From: Sclerodactyla briareus
Taxonomy: Eukaryota > Echinodermata > Holothuroidea > Dendrochirotida > Sclerodactylidae
Direction: 5' to 3'
Length of the DNA stretch: 64,000 nt
Assembly: GCA_026419785.1 (NCBI GenBank)
Contig: JAODTK010004165.1
Location: 62,001 to 126,000 of the forward strand
Shown here: one piece after another, positions 49,251 to 60,352 of the stretch
Position numbering within the stretch: position 1 is the first letter of the stretch
Layout: every line of letters starts with the position of its first letter
Notes under the pieces: model-generated
Database searches by the model: none
Seen by the model: only the letters and a program-made list of their open reading frames with translations
Told to the model about the DNA's origin: nothing
Made by a program: the position numbers and the translations under genes

Positions 49251-49386
49251 CTTGATTGGTTTCAGGTCCGGAGTGGAGGTCCTCATGTTGGGGGAGTCAC
49301 GGTCAAAGATGTTGCACTGGGGCCACCTCCTCCGTACCGTCGACCTCTTGACTGGAGGCGAATCTGCGAGATTGGTTGACAAACTC
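49251..49386 (-). CDS. Probable internal exon of a Ser/Pro/Arg-rich protein
   Basis: The minus strand has acceptor GATCTGTCTGCAG ending at 49387 and donor AATCAAG then GTGTCC (49250; a non-ideal donor). The 136-nt exon starts with one base of a split codon and encodes 45 residues. These contain two SP sites, NLADSPPVKRST and DRDSPNM, then STPDLKPIK; the other two frames hit stops. Its entry phase (one base) matches the exit phase of the exon at 62881-63072, and the Ser/Thr-Pro style is shared, so it may belong to that gene. The duplicate at 48171-48299 is frame-broken. The function is unknown; such disordered S/T-P-rich segments are often kinase substrates, but that is only a family-level impression. 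Confidence 0.45.
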
Positions 49387-49728
49387 CTGCAGACAGATCG
49401 AACAGAGAATGGATTCTTGATCTGTATGCAACTCCTGTTGCGAGATGTGGTCACATGTCAAGCGATTTTCCATTCATTCAAAAAGCTGATGATGCCTCCC
49501 CGCATCTAATTCAGATGCTAGTCATGTCCAGGCCGCTGTGATCGTTGTTTCTACACACTCGTTCACCTTTGGTACTTAAAAGGCTTGCTTTTCCAATGCA
49601 CTACATTATAGAGTTATACATACTGATCTGTGTCAATCAAAAAGACTGTAGGACCTGTGGATGGCAGGTCATTAAATATTCGTATTTCCATGTATACAAG
49701 GGACAATCATATGCACCACTGCACAGGG

Positions 49729-50589
49729 TCAATGCAGGGTAGGGAGAATTTTTGCTCCACATGGGCTCCTTTCAGTTGTTTCCTTCAAAAAAAGCCCCCA
49801 CAGAAGAGGCTTGGGGCTCTTTTGATCCAACAGGGGCTCTTTTCGAAGCTGTCATGAAAAGAACGACAACACCAAATCGTTACTGCTTCGATATTTCATG
49901 TTCTCTAATTCGAAGACAGTAGGCTACTGCATAACTCGTACGCAGCGCTCAGCATGTCAGAAAAAACACTTATTGATGCTAACCTTGGATGACCCGAGGA
50001 CAACGGCCAGACTGGTCACATACATCCCACAGTCATGACGAAACTGGCCAGCGTATCGGAAGTTGGGTTTATTCGTGCAAAAACCTGCCGTGCAGTGTTG
50101 TTCCTAATTAGTTTATCCTCTGAGGCTGCCTACGGAGGACGATTCGGTACAAGCCTTGCACTTGCAGGGATTTTTCAACCAGGGGGGCACGGGGGTCACT
50201 ATTACGCGGCTAGCGCACCATTGGTTGGCGCGGAACGAAAAGAAAAGAAGGTTTAAACCGCTGCAAAGGGACCATTTAGTACTCACACTATCGTTAAAAA
50301 CAAAGTTGCAGCCTTGTGGAATTACACTGAAACAAAAAGATCTTTACACTCTTGCTTACTGGAAAATAACTTGAATCTAAATGTGGGGTTGGGTTTTCCT
50401 CTCCACATTACATATTCACAACATATACAAACCAACGCCATACGAGTGACAGCCATTGGTTCCTCTGCCCGTCAGCCCGCTACCTCAGTATATGCCCGAC
50501 ACTAAACAAAACTCTCATATATGATCACTAATATGATTACAGAGTGATTACAAAGGGTTTTTTTATTATATTATTTTAATTTATGTTAT
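49729..50589. other. No gene recognised; family B trace
   Basis: At about 50160-50260 a GGGGGGCACGGGGGTCAC and TTGGTTGGCGCG phrase recalls family B (26.9, 35.9 kb). No exon is supported. Confidence 0.4.
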
Positions 50590-50800
50590 ATTGGGGGCGA
50601 TGTGGACTGCCAATTATTAACACTATCTGAGCGGAGCGCCACAATAGGTTGGCGCTAGCGTACCCTTTTAAAATATATTGGAGTTTGATACTCGAGATAG
50701 CCAGGAAATGGCAATTGCCGGGCATAATGCGGATCTGCCTGTGCCATTATAGTGAGGAAAGAATGTTGAAAAAAAAGTTTGGCACTCTGCAGATATAGGC
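50590..50800 (+). repeat. Dispersed repeat family B, fragment
   Basis: TATCTGAGCGGAGCGCC followed by GGTTGGCGC and AGCCAGGAAATGGCAATTGCC match 26972-27015 and 35896-35990 in order. Confidence 0.65.
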
Positions 50801-51019
50801 AGATCAAAATAGCAACACAGCATCTATATTTTCATGGGGGAAATGTCAGACAAGTGATTTCGAACTAAATACCACGAACCTACTTCAAGGTTACAATTTA
50901 CGTAAACAGGAGGAACAAGGATTGAACCCAACCCTCCATTTCGGCCAATTAATATTGATTAGACAAAGTAACAATATGTTAATTAATATATTACATTGTT
51001 GTGAAATGTGGGAGATGAT

Positions 51020-51480
51020 GTTGCTGGGTATCTAAAACGGAGCCAATCATGCTTGGCGCGATCGAATGTCACTCGGATTGCAGGAAATAGTACTTTCGTC
51101 TTGACTTCCAGTGGCGTCAGCTAGTTTTTCAGTGCGGGCGCTGAGGAGGGGGGGGGGGGGGGGAACTAGAAAAAACACTATTTTTTGTGGCCACTCCAGT
51201 AGATATTTTGGGTTAAACATTTCTCCCTGCTTCACCCTGTTCTATATTTCCCATTCTCTGCTCGGTTGCCGCTACTTGAGTTCTCAATCTCAACTTCTTG
51301 ATTATGCACTGCCTCGGGTGCCGTGATAAGGTGTTGCCCTAACTTGGTTTTGAATGCCACCTGACTGTACTGTCTTACTATTGGGCGGGGGTGGGGGGGG
51401 GAGTTAGGACGAGGCCATATAGCGGAGAAGCACCAATTCCCACTGATGATGCGGATCGTATTAAGGATGTTTATTACTAT
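51020..51480 (+). repeat. Dispersed repeat family B, second long copy
   Basis: Collinear with 27365-28080 but shorter. It has an internal CAGTGGCGT word near 51110 and two G runs (51149-51165, 51387-51402), and ends near CATATAGCGGAGAAGCACC. Confidence 0.6.
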
Positions 51481-51799
51481 TAGGGCAGCGGGCTAACTTA
51501 CAGCTGATCCTGCAGGTTCAGCGTCTCTCATGAGAGCAGATTAATGTTCCATCTTTCAGCAAAGGGTGTCAACATAAACTTATGTTGAAATTGAGTTCAA
51601 CTCATACCAACGGGTATGAAATCATCATAAACCCATGACTTTTCCCCCTGATAGCCTGTAGTGGGTGGAAAAACCAGAAAGCCAAAAGGCTAGGTGATTT
51701 CTTGACTCTTTCCTGACAACCGATAGCCAGACACCCGGACAAATGGGGATAGTATCATCTCATATGGGCAACATAACGTCTGACAAACTTCCTGTCTTT

Positions 51800-54630
51800 A
51801 CCAACCAACTGATGGTTCCTGTACCCCTAGCTTAAGAAGCTACCCACTAAATTTCAAGGTTTTCAGACTTTGAACTCCCTGGTAACCTTAGATTACCTCC
51901 GACCTACCCCAAAACAATAGGGTTCATGTACTCCCCATAAGAAGATACACCCCTAATTTCAACCTGATCAGCCAACCGTTCTTGACTTATTCGTGTTTAC
52001 AAGGTTTTCAGACTTGACCTCTGGTTACCTCAGATGACCCTAAAAACCAATAGGGTTCATGTACTCAATCATGGGGACACACATACCAGTATGAGCTTCA
52101 TCCTCCCTGGTGGGGTCGAGTGTATCGCGTTTACACGCCAAAATTGGCCAAAATATCAAATTTTCACAAATTTTCCTATTTTCGACCAGAATTCACTCCC
52201 AACCCTGAACCAAAACAATAGGGTTCCTGTACTCCCTATAGAAAGCTAAACACCTAATTTCAACTTGATCGAGAAAACCATTCTGGACTTATCGTGTTTA
52301 CAAGGTTATTCAGACGTTGACCTCTGTGACCTCAGATGACCTCTGACCTGACCCAACACATAAGGTCATGTACTCATCAGAGAACACACATGCCAAGTAG
52401 GAGCTTCATCCATCCGGGTGGAGTCAGTTCTCGTGTCAAGCCAAAATTGGCAAATCTCACATTCTCACAAATTTTGTATTTCCGTACCAAAAATTCACAC
52501 GACCTGAACCAAAAACACTAGGGTTCCTGTACTCCCCATAAGAAGAAAGCTACACAACAAAATAGAACCTGATCAGACCACCACTTCTGGACTTATCGTG
52601 TTACAAGTTTTTTTCAGACTTTGACCTCGGTGGTGACCTCAATTGACCTCTGACCTGACCCCCAAAATAAATATGGTTCATGTACTCTCATTGGAACCCC
52701 AACCCAGTATGAGCTTCATCCATCCAGGGGGGTCAAGTTAACGTGTTGACAAGCCAAAATTGGCCAAAATGTCGACTTTTCACAAATTTTCTATTTTTGA
52801 CCAAAATTCACCCCCCAGCCTACACCAAAAACAACTAGGGTTCCTGTACTTCCCAAAGAAAAGCTATACACCTAATTTTCAACTTGATCAAACCAACCAT
52901 TCTGGACTTATCGTGTTTACAAGGTTTTCAGACTGGCCTCTGGTGCCCTCTGACCTGACGCCAAACACAATAGGGTTCATGTACTCATCATTGGAGAAAA
53001 CACATGCCAAGTATGAGCTTCATCCATCCGGGTGGATCAAGTTATCGTACAAGCCAAAATTGGCCAAAATATCAAATTCTAACAAATTTTTTCTATTTCG
53101 ACCCAAAATTCACCTACGACCTGAACCAAAAAACAATAGGGTTCCTGTACTCCCAATAAAGAAAGCTATTACACCTAAAGTTCAACTTGATCAGACCAAC
53201 AATTCTGGATTATCGTGTTTAAAAGGTTTCAGGACTTGACCTCGGTGACCTCAGATGACCTTGACCTGACCACCAAAATAATAGGGTTCATGTAATATAT
53301 CATGGGGTGAACCACACATACAAGTTAGGGGCTTCATCCATCAGGCGGGGGTCAAGTAAACGTGTTTACAAGCCAAAATGGCCCAAAACAGCGACCTATT
53401 TCACGAAATTACTATTTTTGACCTAAATTCACCCCCCAGGCCACCCAAAAACAATAGGGTTCCTGTACTCCCATAGAAAAGCTATACACCTAATTTGCTC
53501 ACTTGATCATACCAACATTCTGTGACTTATTCGTGATTTTACATAGTTTTCAGACTTTGACCTCTGGTGCCCTCACGTGACCTCGACCTGACCCCCAAAT
53601 AATAGGGGTCATGTACTCAATATGGGAACACACATACCAAGTATGAGCTTCATCCATCCAGGCTGGGTCAAGTTAAACGTGTTTTCCGCCAACAGTGTGG
53701 CCAAACATCGACTTTTCAAAATTTTTTTGTTTTTTGACCAAAATTCACCCCCAGCCCTACAACCAAACCAATAGGGTTCCTGTACTTCCCAAAAGAAAGC
53801 TATACCCTAATTTTCATCAAACTTGAAGCAACCAAACCATTCGGACTAGCGTGTTTTTACAATGTTTTCAGACTTTGACCTCGGGATGACCTCTGACCTG
53901 ACCCAAAACATAGGGTTCATGTACTCATCATGCAATCCTGGGAACATCACTACTCAATGAGAATCTTCCTCATACCGGGTGGAATCGATTTATCGTGTTT
54001 ACCAGCCAAAATTGGCCACATATCAAATTTTCACAAATTTTCCATTTTCTATCCTTTTTCTTGTATCCTACCAAAATTCCACATCCCGACCTGAACTAAA
54101 CCAAGAGGGTTCCGTACTTCCCAAAAGGAAGCTAAACACCTAATTTCCACTTGATCAACAACCATTCTGGACATATCGTGTTTAAGGTTTTTCAGACTTT
54201 GACCTCTGGTGACCTCAGATTGACCTCTGACCTGACCCAAAAACAATAGGGTCCATGTACTCAACAGGGGGACACCCTACCAAGTATCAGCTTCATCCAT
54301 CCAGGTGATAGGGTCGAGTTATGTGTTTACAAGCCAAAATTGGCCAAAATATCAAATTTTCACAAATTTTCCATTGTCTACCGACAATCCTCCGACCGAA
54401 CCAAAAAAAACAATAGGGTTCCTGTTACTCCCCATAAAGAAAGCTATAAACCTAATTTCAACTTGATCAGCCAACCATTCTGGACTTATCGTGTTTACAA
54501 GGGATTCAGACTTTGACCTCTGACTGACCCAAAAACAATAGGGTTCTGTTATCATCATGGGGAACACAAATACCAAGTAGGCGCATGACCTACTCAGACT
54601 GATCAAGTTAGCGTGTTTTACAAGCTGAGT
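51800..54630 (+). repeat. Higher-order tandem array, about 310-bp dimeric unit
   Basis: TAGGGTTCATGTACTC and TAGGGTTCCTGTACT alternate at roughly 150-bp steps. The CATG form falls near 52053, 52366, 52674, 52974, 53285, 53604, 53913, 54250 and 54540. One half-unit continues into AGTATGAGCTTCATCCATCC, then GTGTTTACAAGCCAAAATTGG. The other continues into CTAATTTCAACTTGATCA, CATTCTGGACTTATCGTG and a cluster of TGACCT words. There are about nine dimers, with frequent small indels. Scattered ORFs inside it are repeat artefacts. Confidence 0.9.
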
Positions 54631-55429
54631 GCAACACACACATACAAACACACACACACAGACGTTGACTGCATACGATTCCTTGACTCGTCAAGGTCAA
54701 GGAATAAAAAGGGGGACGAGGGGGGGGCTACTGGGGGTGACCAATAGTTTTTATCGAGATACTTGGAAGCTGATGGCTTTGTAACACCGTATATACGCGC
54801 CTGCATTGTTGTGTTGACGCCAGTGGAAAGTCACATTTTTCAGTCAACGCAGGCCAAGTACAAAATTTCGTGAAATGGTACTGTAGTGTTTTTGCGACAT
54901 GATTTGTTGGGAGTAGGCCGAATTTGACACAAAATGTCTTAAGATTTTTTGGAGGGATTCCATCATTAATGTGTACAAAGCACGTCAGCAATCGGATTTT
55001 TGAATCGCTAATTTTTTTGGGGTTTTTTGCAGAAACTTTCAGCACTGAAGAGGCGATTTTTAACATAACATTCGTTTTCTAATTCGCCCGCTATATTTTT
55101 TTCCAGAGGGCGATTCTGGGGAAATTGTGGGCGAATCACCCGTCGCCCCCGCTTATTTCCTGCCTGGGTCAATGCACAGACGATCTAATTATTCAAACAT
55201 TACTGCCTGCGGTTAGCCTATGTGAATACAAATTGGCTGTAGCATTCAAGCACGCACAAACTGCCAAAACTTGCGTCAAGTAAATAGTACAACATCATTT
55301 TGGAAATCTTATTGACAAAATCATTTTCATTAAGATTGTTTTCAGATTGCTTTGCAGATGCAACTTGATGATCGCCAGCAGGCCCCCACATGACAGCAGT
55401 GTGCAAACAGATCTGTCTACCGGGTTCCT
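54631..55429. other. No gene recognised
   Basis: A CA-rich tract at 54628-54660 follows the array. The rest shows G/C runs and a GGGCGATTCTGGGG / GGGCGAATCACCCG patch near 55108-55145 that looks transposon-like. A minus-strand frame at 55270-55440 is open but its donor is poor. Confidence 0.35.
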
Positions 55430-55740
55430 TCGTTTTCTGGCAAAATCGATTTCCCTGGGAAAACTTTTCCAACCCAAAATGAAGAATTTCCATGACAAAA
55501 AAAATAAATTTCTTGAAGTCTTCATGAAAACTTCAACTAATAGAGCATGAAACGGCCGTCAGCATTGACAGCTGTAAACAGCAAAAGGAAGCCAAAACAA
55601 CAGAACAGTGCCACTTTGGGGAAATTTCTAATGACTTTTCCATGACTTTGAACAATTTTTCTAAATTTCAAAACTTTTCCAGGCCTGGGTTTTCATTCTC
55701 ACAATTTCATGACTATCCAGTTTCCATGACTGCAGGAATT
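55430..55740. repeat. TTTCCATGACTTTTCC-type dispersed repeat
   Basis: Repeated CATGAC / TTTTCC words, with ATGACTTTTCCATGACTTTG, AAACTTTTCCAGGCCTGGG and TTTCATGACTATCC, resemble a very common animal hAT-like MITE signature. I see no second full copy in the window, so the assignment rests on wording alone. Confidence 0.4.
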
Positions 55741-56304
55741 CTGCATCAGTCGCCCAATATAGCACTCAGGTAAAGGGGTAGAAGCAGAAGAGTAGACCAG
55801 CGCCTTGTGTGGTTCACACACAAACAATGTGCATCCATTTGAACAGTTACGCACTATAAATGGAGTATAGCATATTCTCTTAATAGCAATCATCCAACTA
55901 GAGAGGGGTACTAATGAACCACCGAACCTTCCTCAGAATATCTCAGACCATAAGTTGCAATGTAACCCTGGTCCTTCCTCCCAGAACTAACACACTTGGT
56001 GGTTCGTTGTCAACTGATTACTGACAAATCTATAATTTGAGATTTTATTAGACACACTTGGATATCTCCTACAGCAATGCTTCATTCTTACTGTTTGGCT
56101 TGCTTGGCTGGCTGAATAAGATAGTTTTCTGGGGTTTCAGGTGTTATTTGTTCTAAGTTATTCTACCACCCAGACTATCCATTTTTACTTAAATACTCTA
56201 CTCTGATTGGGCCACTGACAAGCGGATACCTATCCATCTTCGTGCAACATGGGTCTAGGACACAGAGTAACTCGACAATGATATTTTACTTGGTATGTTG
56301 CGTG

Positions 56305-56893
56305 AATGATTCAAATCACGCAATGTTTAATGCGCATTCCAATTCAAAGTCCGCAGATGCATAAAAACGGACGCAATTATCACACATGACTGTGTAACTC
56401 AGTCTAGGCATTAGCCAAACACCCATGTTCCAATTGTTTTCCATCTAATGTCAGATGCTCCTGACCAGCACCACATTTTACAGAATTGTGGGCGAGGCCT
56501 GGGTCTCTGGACCATGCACTCATATCTAGAAACCGAGGCTGGAGGTAAAGCAAAGGCATGTTCCCCATAGAAATTTTCCTCCCAACAATCCTCACGGTGA
56601 CAGTGCTGTGAACATGAGGTGAATCCAGCCACTCCCATTTTAGAGTACAGACCCAGATTGTATGGAAGAGGAAACGACGAAAATATGCAGAGAAGAGGGG
56701 TGAGATGGAGGGGTCACAACTGGTCATGAGCTCAGAGGTGTGAATAGCAGGACCTCCTCAGAGGTACGGGCACCTACCTCAGTACGGGTCTCTTGAATGA
56801 AGGGGACTCGGCCAGGGTAGATGAACTGCTGGAAGGTGGAAAGAAAAGCAAGACTAGACATGAGCTCACTTACAGAAACTAATAGGCCAGCTC
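56305..56893. repeat. Segmental duplication, left copy
   Basis: Matches 59797-60352 in the same orientation, about 3.5 kb apart. Shared runs include AACACCCATGTTCCAATTGTT, GACCATGCACTCATAT, CATGTTCCCCATAGAA, a long GGTGACAGTGCTGTGAACAT stretch and CGGCCAGGGTAGATGAACTG. Similarity stops abruptly at CCAGCTCGCT (56893 / 60350). Confidence 0.85.
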
Positions 56894-56976
56894 GCTTTAC
56901 TAGTGTGCATACCCTCAGGGAGCAGTCATCATTCAAAGCAACAACATTACAATTTTGACCCATTACTATCAGCATC
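56778..56976 (-). CDS. Possible exon, duplicate of 60233-60349
   Basis: The minus strand has a strong acceptor, AGTTTGTTTTTTGCAG, ending at 56977, and a strong donor, ACTGAG then GTAGGTGCC, at 56777. The 199-nt interval encodes 66 residues after one leading base, including NCNVVALNDDCSLRV and FQQFIYPGRVPFIQETRTE. An internal GTAAGT-to-TTCCAG stretch of 45 nt could be read as a tiny intron, but it is in frame and open, and the duplicate copy has lost the GTAAGT while keeping the frame. I therefore favour one continuous exon. No domain recognised. Confidence 0.4.
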
Positions 56977-57319
56977 CTGCAAAAAACAAACTAAATGCAC
57001 TCATATTTTTATTGTTTGGATGAACAACAACAGTACACGAATAAATAATTTGATAATATCCCAGCATTCATGGTGCGCCCACTATCTACCAACTGATTTG
57101 AGGAGCAGGTACAAGACGGGGGAACGTATAACACAATTACCTCAGGTGGAATACTCTCCTAATCAGGAACGTTTCCAACCTAGCCTTAAAGGTTTGTTCT
57201 GGAGTGCAGTCCTTCAGCCAAAGCAGCAAATCATTCCAGTGGCAAATCATAAATGAGGTTGATACAATGACGAAGGAGAAACAACATGTGTCCAGTCCCA
57301 AATCCACATTCATTCAATT

Positions 57320-58275
57320 TCCCTTCATAGAGTTAGGGCCTTTGAAGTTTGCGCTTGTGTATTGTACAGACCCCTCAGAAAGCATCTCATCGTGCAATAA
57401 TGAATTGAGTCATACTTGAAGAACCCACCACATGCATCCTTTGTTTTCCTTCATATTTGCACAGTAATTTCAATCTGCAAGGCCAGAGGCTAATGATTAC
57501 TTGACTGCTTGTTTGTCAATGACTTCAAGACATTTACCTAATGTATACATATTCTGAGCAACCTGTTTGTTAAACTTTGACCTTCGCTGACCTTGACCTG
57601 ACTTTTAAACAATGGGGATGATGTACTCATCTGGGAACCCGCATACCGGTATGGGGGAGCTTCATCCATCCGGTGGTCATCAGTTTTGCGTTCACAAGCC
57701 ATACACCCACATACACACATCTCATGAGCCCCGCCCCTCCCCCCAAACCGCATAATCCCTCAGACTTTTCGTCAAAAAACCAGAAATAATTAGTCTTCGA
57801 GGTTTTCTATGTGGGTTGCAGGTGTTGATAGTGCTTTCGAGGGGCAGACTCCCTGAGGCATGTTTGAGTTTATTTGACACAATGAACATTGAGTTCGCTA
57901 CTACTGAAAATAATATAATAATAAAGTAAGCTTTTCGAAAGCGCTGCGACATCGAACGTAGCGATGTAACCCAAACACAAAAGAGCGCTAACACCCTGAA
58001 TACAAGTAGGCCTTAAGCTCACACTTAAATGTAGCTAAGGAGACAGACTCCCTAAGATAAGGTACCATCCCAGGTTTGTTCAACTGTAACCTAAAACATT
58101 ATCGCACAATAGGACTTTGTTGATATCTCTCTGCATGAGTGGGAGTAACTGCAAACGTAATAATTCTGTAAACATCAGAACATCGTAGTGAAATGGGTTT
58201 GGACCTGTAGATAAAGTCTTCCATTCCTACAATATCACCTCTGTTCACCCAAGCCTACAGTTGTCCTTCGAGGTT
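57320..58275 (-). repeat. Dispersed repeat family D, copy 3, interrupted
   Basis: The two ends correspond to family D (57325-57480: TCGTGCAATAATGA, GAGTCATACTTG, CATGCATCCTTTGTTTTC; 58170-58270: AAATGGGTTTGGACCTG, ATATCACCTCTG, AAGCCTACAGTTGTCCTT). About 700 bp of other sequence sits between them, including a fragment of the 310-bp array unit at 57570-57705. A nested insertion is likely. Confidence 0.55.
57570..57705 (+). repeat. Isolated fragment of the 310-bp array unit
   Basis: TTTGACCTTCGCTGACCTTGACCTGAC, then ATGTACTCATC, GGGAACCCGCATACC, AGCTTCATCCATCC and TTCACAAGCC follow the order of one half-unit of 51800-54630. It shows that the unit also moves or is copied outside the array. Confidence 0.7.
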
Positions 58276-58509
58276 TTAGGCATCGCATTCATGTAGTTTT
58301 ATTACAGCAGGATGAGGAATTTTGTTTGGGTGAGCTTCCATTGGAATCCTGTGTACCGTCCTTATTGAATGTATATTGGATACAGTCCTAATGGTCATGT
58401 GAAACCAGAGGGCTACAAACTTCGTGATCTCTCGACTGATTCTGAGCATTCCAACTTGTGCTTGTTCACAGTGGTCAGATTTTTTACCATGTTCCTCCAG
58501 CTGACCTCC

Positions 58510-58610
58510 AACTGACTCCAAATCCATTTACCAACATAACCTAGTATGGAGCTCTATCCATCAATGTGGATCAAGTTTAGTTATCGTGTTAGCAAGCCTT
58601 GCGTCACACA
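58510..58610 (+). repeat. Second isolated fragment of the 310-bp array unit
   Basis: GTATGGAGCTCTATCCATC, GTGGATCAAGTT and TTATCGTGTTAGCAAGCC follow the order of the array half-unit. It is more diverged than the fragment at 57570. Confidence 0.55.
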
Positions 58611-59164
58611 CCCACACCATCATGACTGCATTTATTCCTCTGATTTCTTAAGAAAAAAGTAACACTGCCAAGGAACTGAGGACGTGATTTCAACAAAATC
58701 TAATGCCCTTTGAAGAGGGACACCCATTTTGTCGTGTCTTCACGTACTGGCCATTAGGCCTTCAATGAGCTTGTACCTAACGTTTCTGTTCAACCTGAAG
58801 GTACCATTGCCCAATGAAATATACACTGATCAAATATCATGCCATTACCATAGGAAATACATTTGTGAAATATTCTAATTTTTACAATGAGTGAGTCCAG
58901 TCCACTTTAAATTTGACAAGTGACTTCACACTCCACTGCCGCCAGTACCATGGTATCGGGGGTGGGTGCAGCATGCAATTCACATTAGTGCATTACATGT
59001 GCCATATCGAAGTTTAGAGAAAATGATAAATCTACAGCAGGGCAATTTTTTTTTTATTTTTTTTTTTTTTTTTGCACCATGGTCTATTTGTGACACTTTC
59101 TCAATGTGCCTCCCTTCAATAGGTTTTTACTGTGTGGCTTCCTGAGCCACCACATATTCAGTAC
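58611..59164. other. No gene recognised
   Basis: Anonymous sequence with a T-rich run at 59047-59072. Confidence 0.4.
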
Positions 59165-59480
59165 AAAAAAGGCATACTTTGTTAGAACCAGCTGATTCCA
59201 GCAAATAAATACAGGCAATTTGTCAAATTAGTCCAGGAAACTATAAGGTCACTAACAGGACGTGAGGACCCGCCAGAATAAACAGGATATATCACCACCC
59301 CAGACTGCCAAGGCGGAGATGTCAGCCAATCACCCCAATCTTGCGCGCCGTACGTTAGCAGTTGAGAGGATTATTCCATTCTTACCCAGGTTTACCAAAT
59401 ATTAGTACATCTCGAATGTGTTGCATTTGACACATGACACGTGGCTCAGTTTTATACCTTTCGTGAAATTCCTTGTTTTC
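59165..59480 (+). repeat. Dispersed repeat family C, copy 2
   Basis: The inverse-orientation partner of 17022-17290, collinear over about 260 bp with shared CTTGCGCGCCGTACG and GACACGTGG landmarks. Confidence 0.75.
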
Positions 59481-59796
59481 TCTCCAATTAGCATACATGT
59501 GAGTGAATGCCAGACTAATATACAACTTGTTTCTTCTTTTATGTAGTCCCGATTTGAATTATATTGTGAACAACAAAGGATAATAAATGTTTATTTTACT
59601 CCATTGAAATCCTGTGGAAGAGTGTCCAACAGTACAGAACTTTGTCACAATGCCGAGCACGGGGACCATGACTCATGCCTCAGGCTATCTCCAAGAACTG
59701 GGCTTATGGATTTCCTGTGTCTGAGTAGCACTCGATGGTCTGGTTTAAGGCCCGGTATATTCGGAGATAACCGCATGGTTATCAATTTGATAACGA

Positions 59797-60352
59797 GTCA
59801 ATGACTTCAATCAAGCAATGTTGAATGCGCAGGTCCATTCAAGTTCAGAATGCGGCAAAAAAAGCCATCAACACACATGACTGGTGTACTTAGTCTAGGC
59901 ATTACCCAAACACCCATGTTCCAATTGTTTACAATCCTTATGCAAATGTGGCAAAAGTTTCGGGACCATGCACTCATATTCAAAAACCAAAGTAGGAGGT
60001 AAAGCAAGGGCATGTTCCCCATAGAATTTTTCCTCCCAACAAATCCTCACGGTGACAGTGCTGTGAACATGAGGTGAATCCAGCCACTCCCGTTTTAGAG
60101 TACAGACCCAGATTGTATGGAAGAGGAAACGAAAATATGCAGAGAAGAGCGGTGAGATGAAGGGTTCACAACTGGTCATGAGCTCAGAGGTGTGAACAAG
60201 ACGGGAACCTCCTCAGAGGTACGGGCACCTACCTCAGTACGGGTCTCTTGAATTGAGGGGATTCGGCCAGGGTAGATGAACTGCTGAAAGGTGGAAAGAA
60301 GAACAAGACTAGACATAAGCTCAATTACAGAAACTAATAGGCCAGCTCGCTG
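59797..60352. repeat. Segmental duplication, right copy
   Basis: Partner of 56305-56893. The right breakpoint falls exactly at the AG of a possible splice acceptor (60350-60351, minus strand). Confidence 0.85.
60233..60349 (-). CDS. Possible second exon of an unidentified minus-strand gene
   Basis: Acceptor ATACTACCAG ends at 60350 and donor ACTGAG then GTAGGTGCC begins at 60232. The 117-nt interval encodes 39 residues in phase 0 at both ends, including LLVSVIELMSSLVLLS and FIYPGRIPSIQETRTE. Compared with the copy at 56778 there are about eight base changes, most of them amino-acid changing but conservative, with no stop or frameshift. Phase 0 entry fits the exon ending at 60993. The acceptor lacks a long pyrimidine tract, which lowers confidence. 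Confidence 0.4.

Larger units (their letters stand above)
47560..49728. repeat. Tandem segmental duplication, two units of about 1.08 kb
   Basis: Unit 1 (about 47560-48640) and unit 2 (about 48641-49728) match in order along their length. Each has the SINE, an ATAAACTGCAACTAG-like stretch, CTCTTCAA-GCTTATGAGAG, an exon-like block read on the minus strand, a CATCTAAT-CAGATGCTAGTCATG block and a TATACAAGGGACA end. Differences include many one-base gaps as well as substitutions. Since both units carry the SINE at the same place, the SINE inserted before the duplication. Confidence 0.85.

Noticed and set aside
50925-50945. Minus-strand B box GGTTCAATCC
   Set aside because: No A-box partner at the right spacing and no SINE body match.
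56815-56860. 45-nt intron inside the 56.8 kb exon
   Set aside because: It is in frame and open, and the duplicate copy has lost the GTAAGT while keeping the same reading frame, so a continuous exon is simpler.
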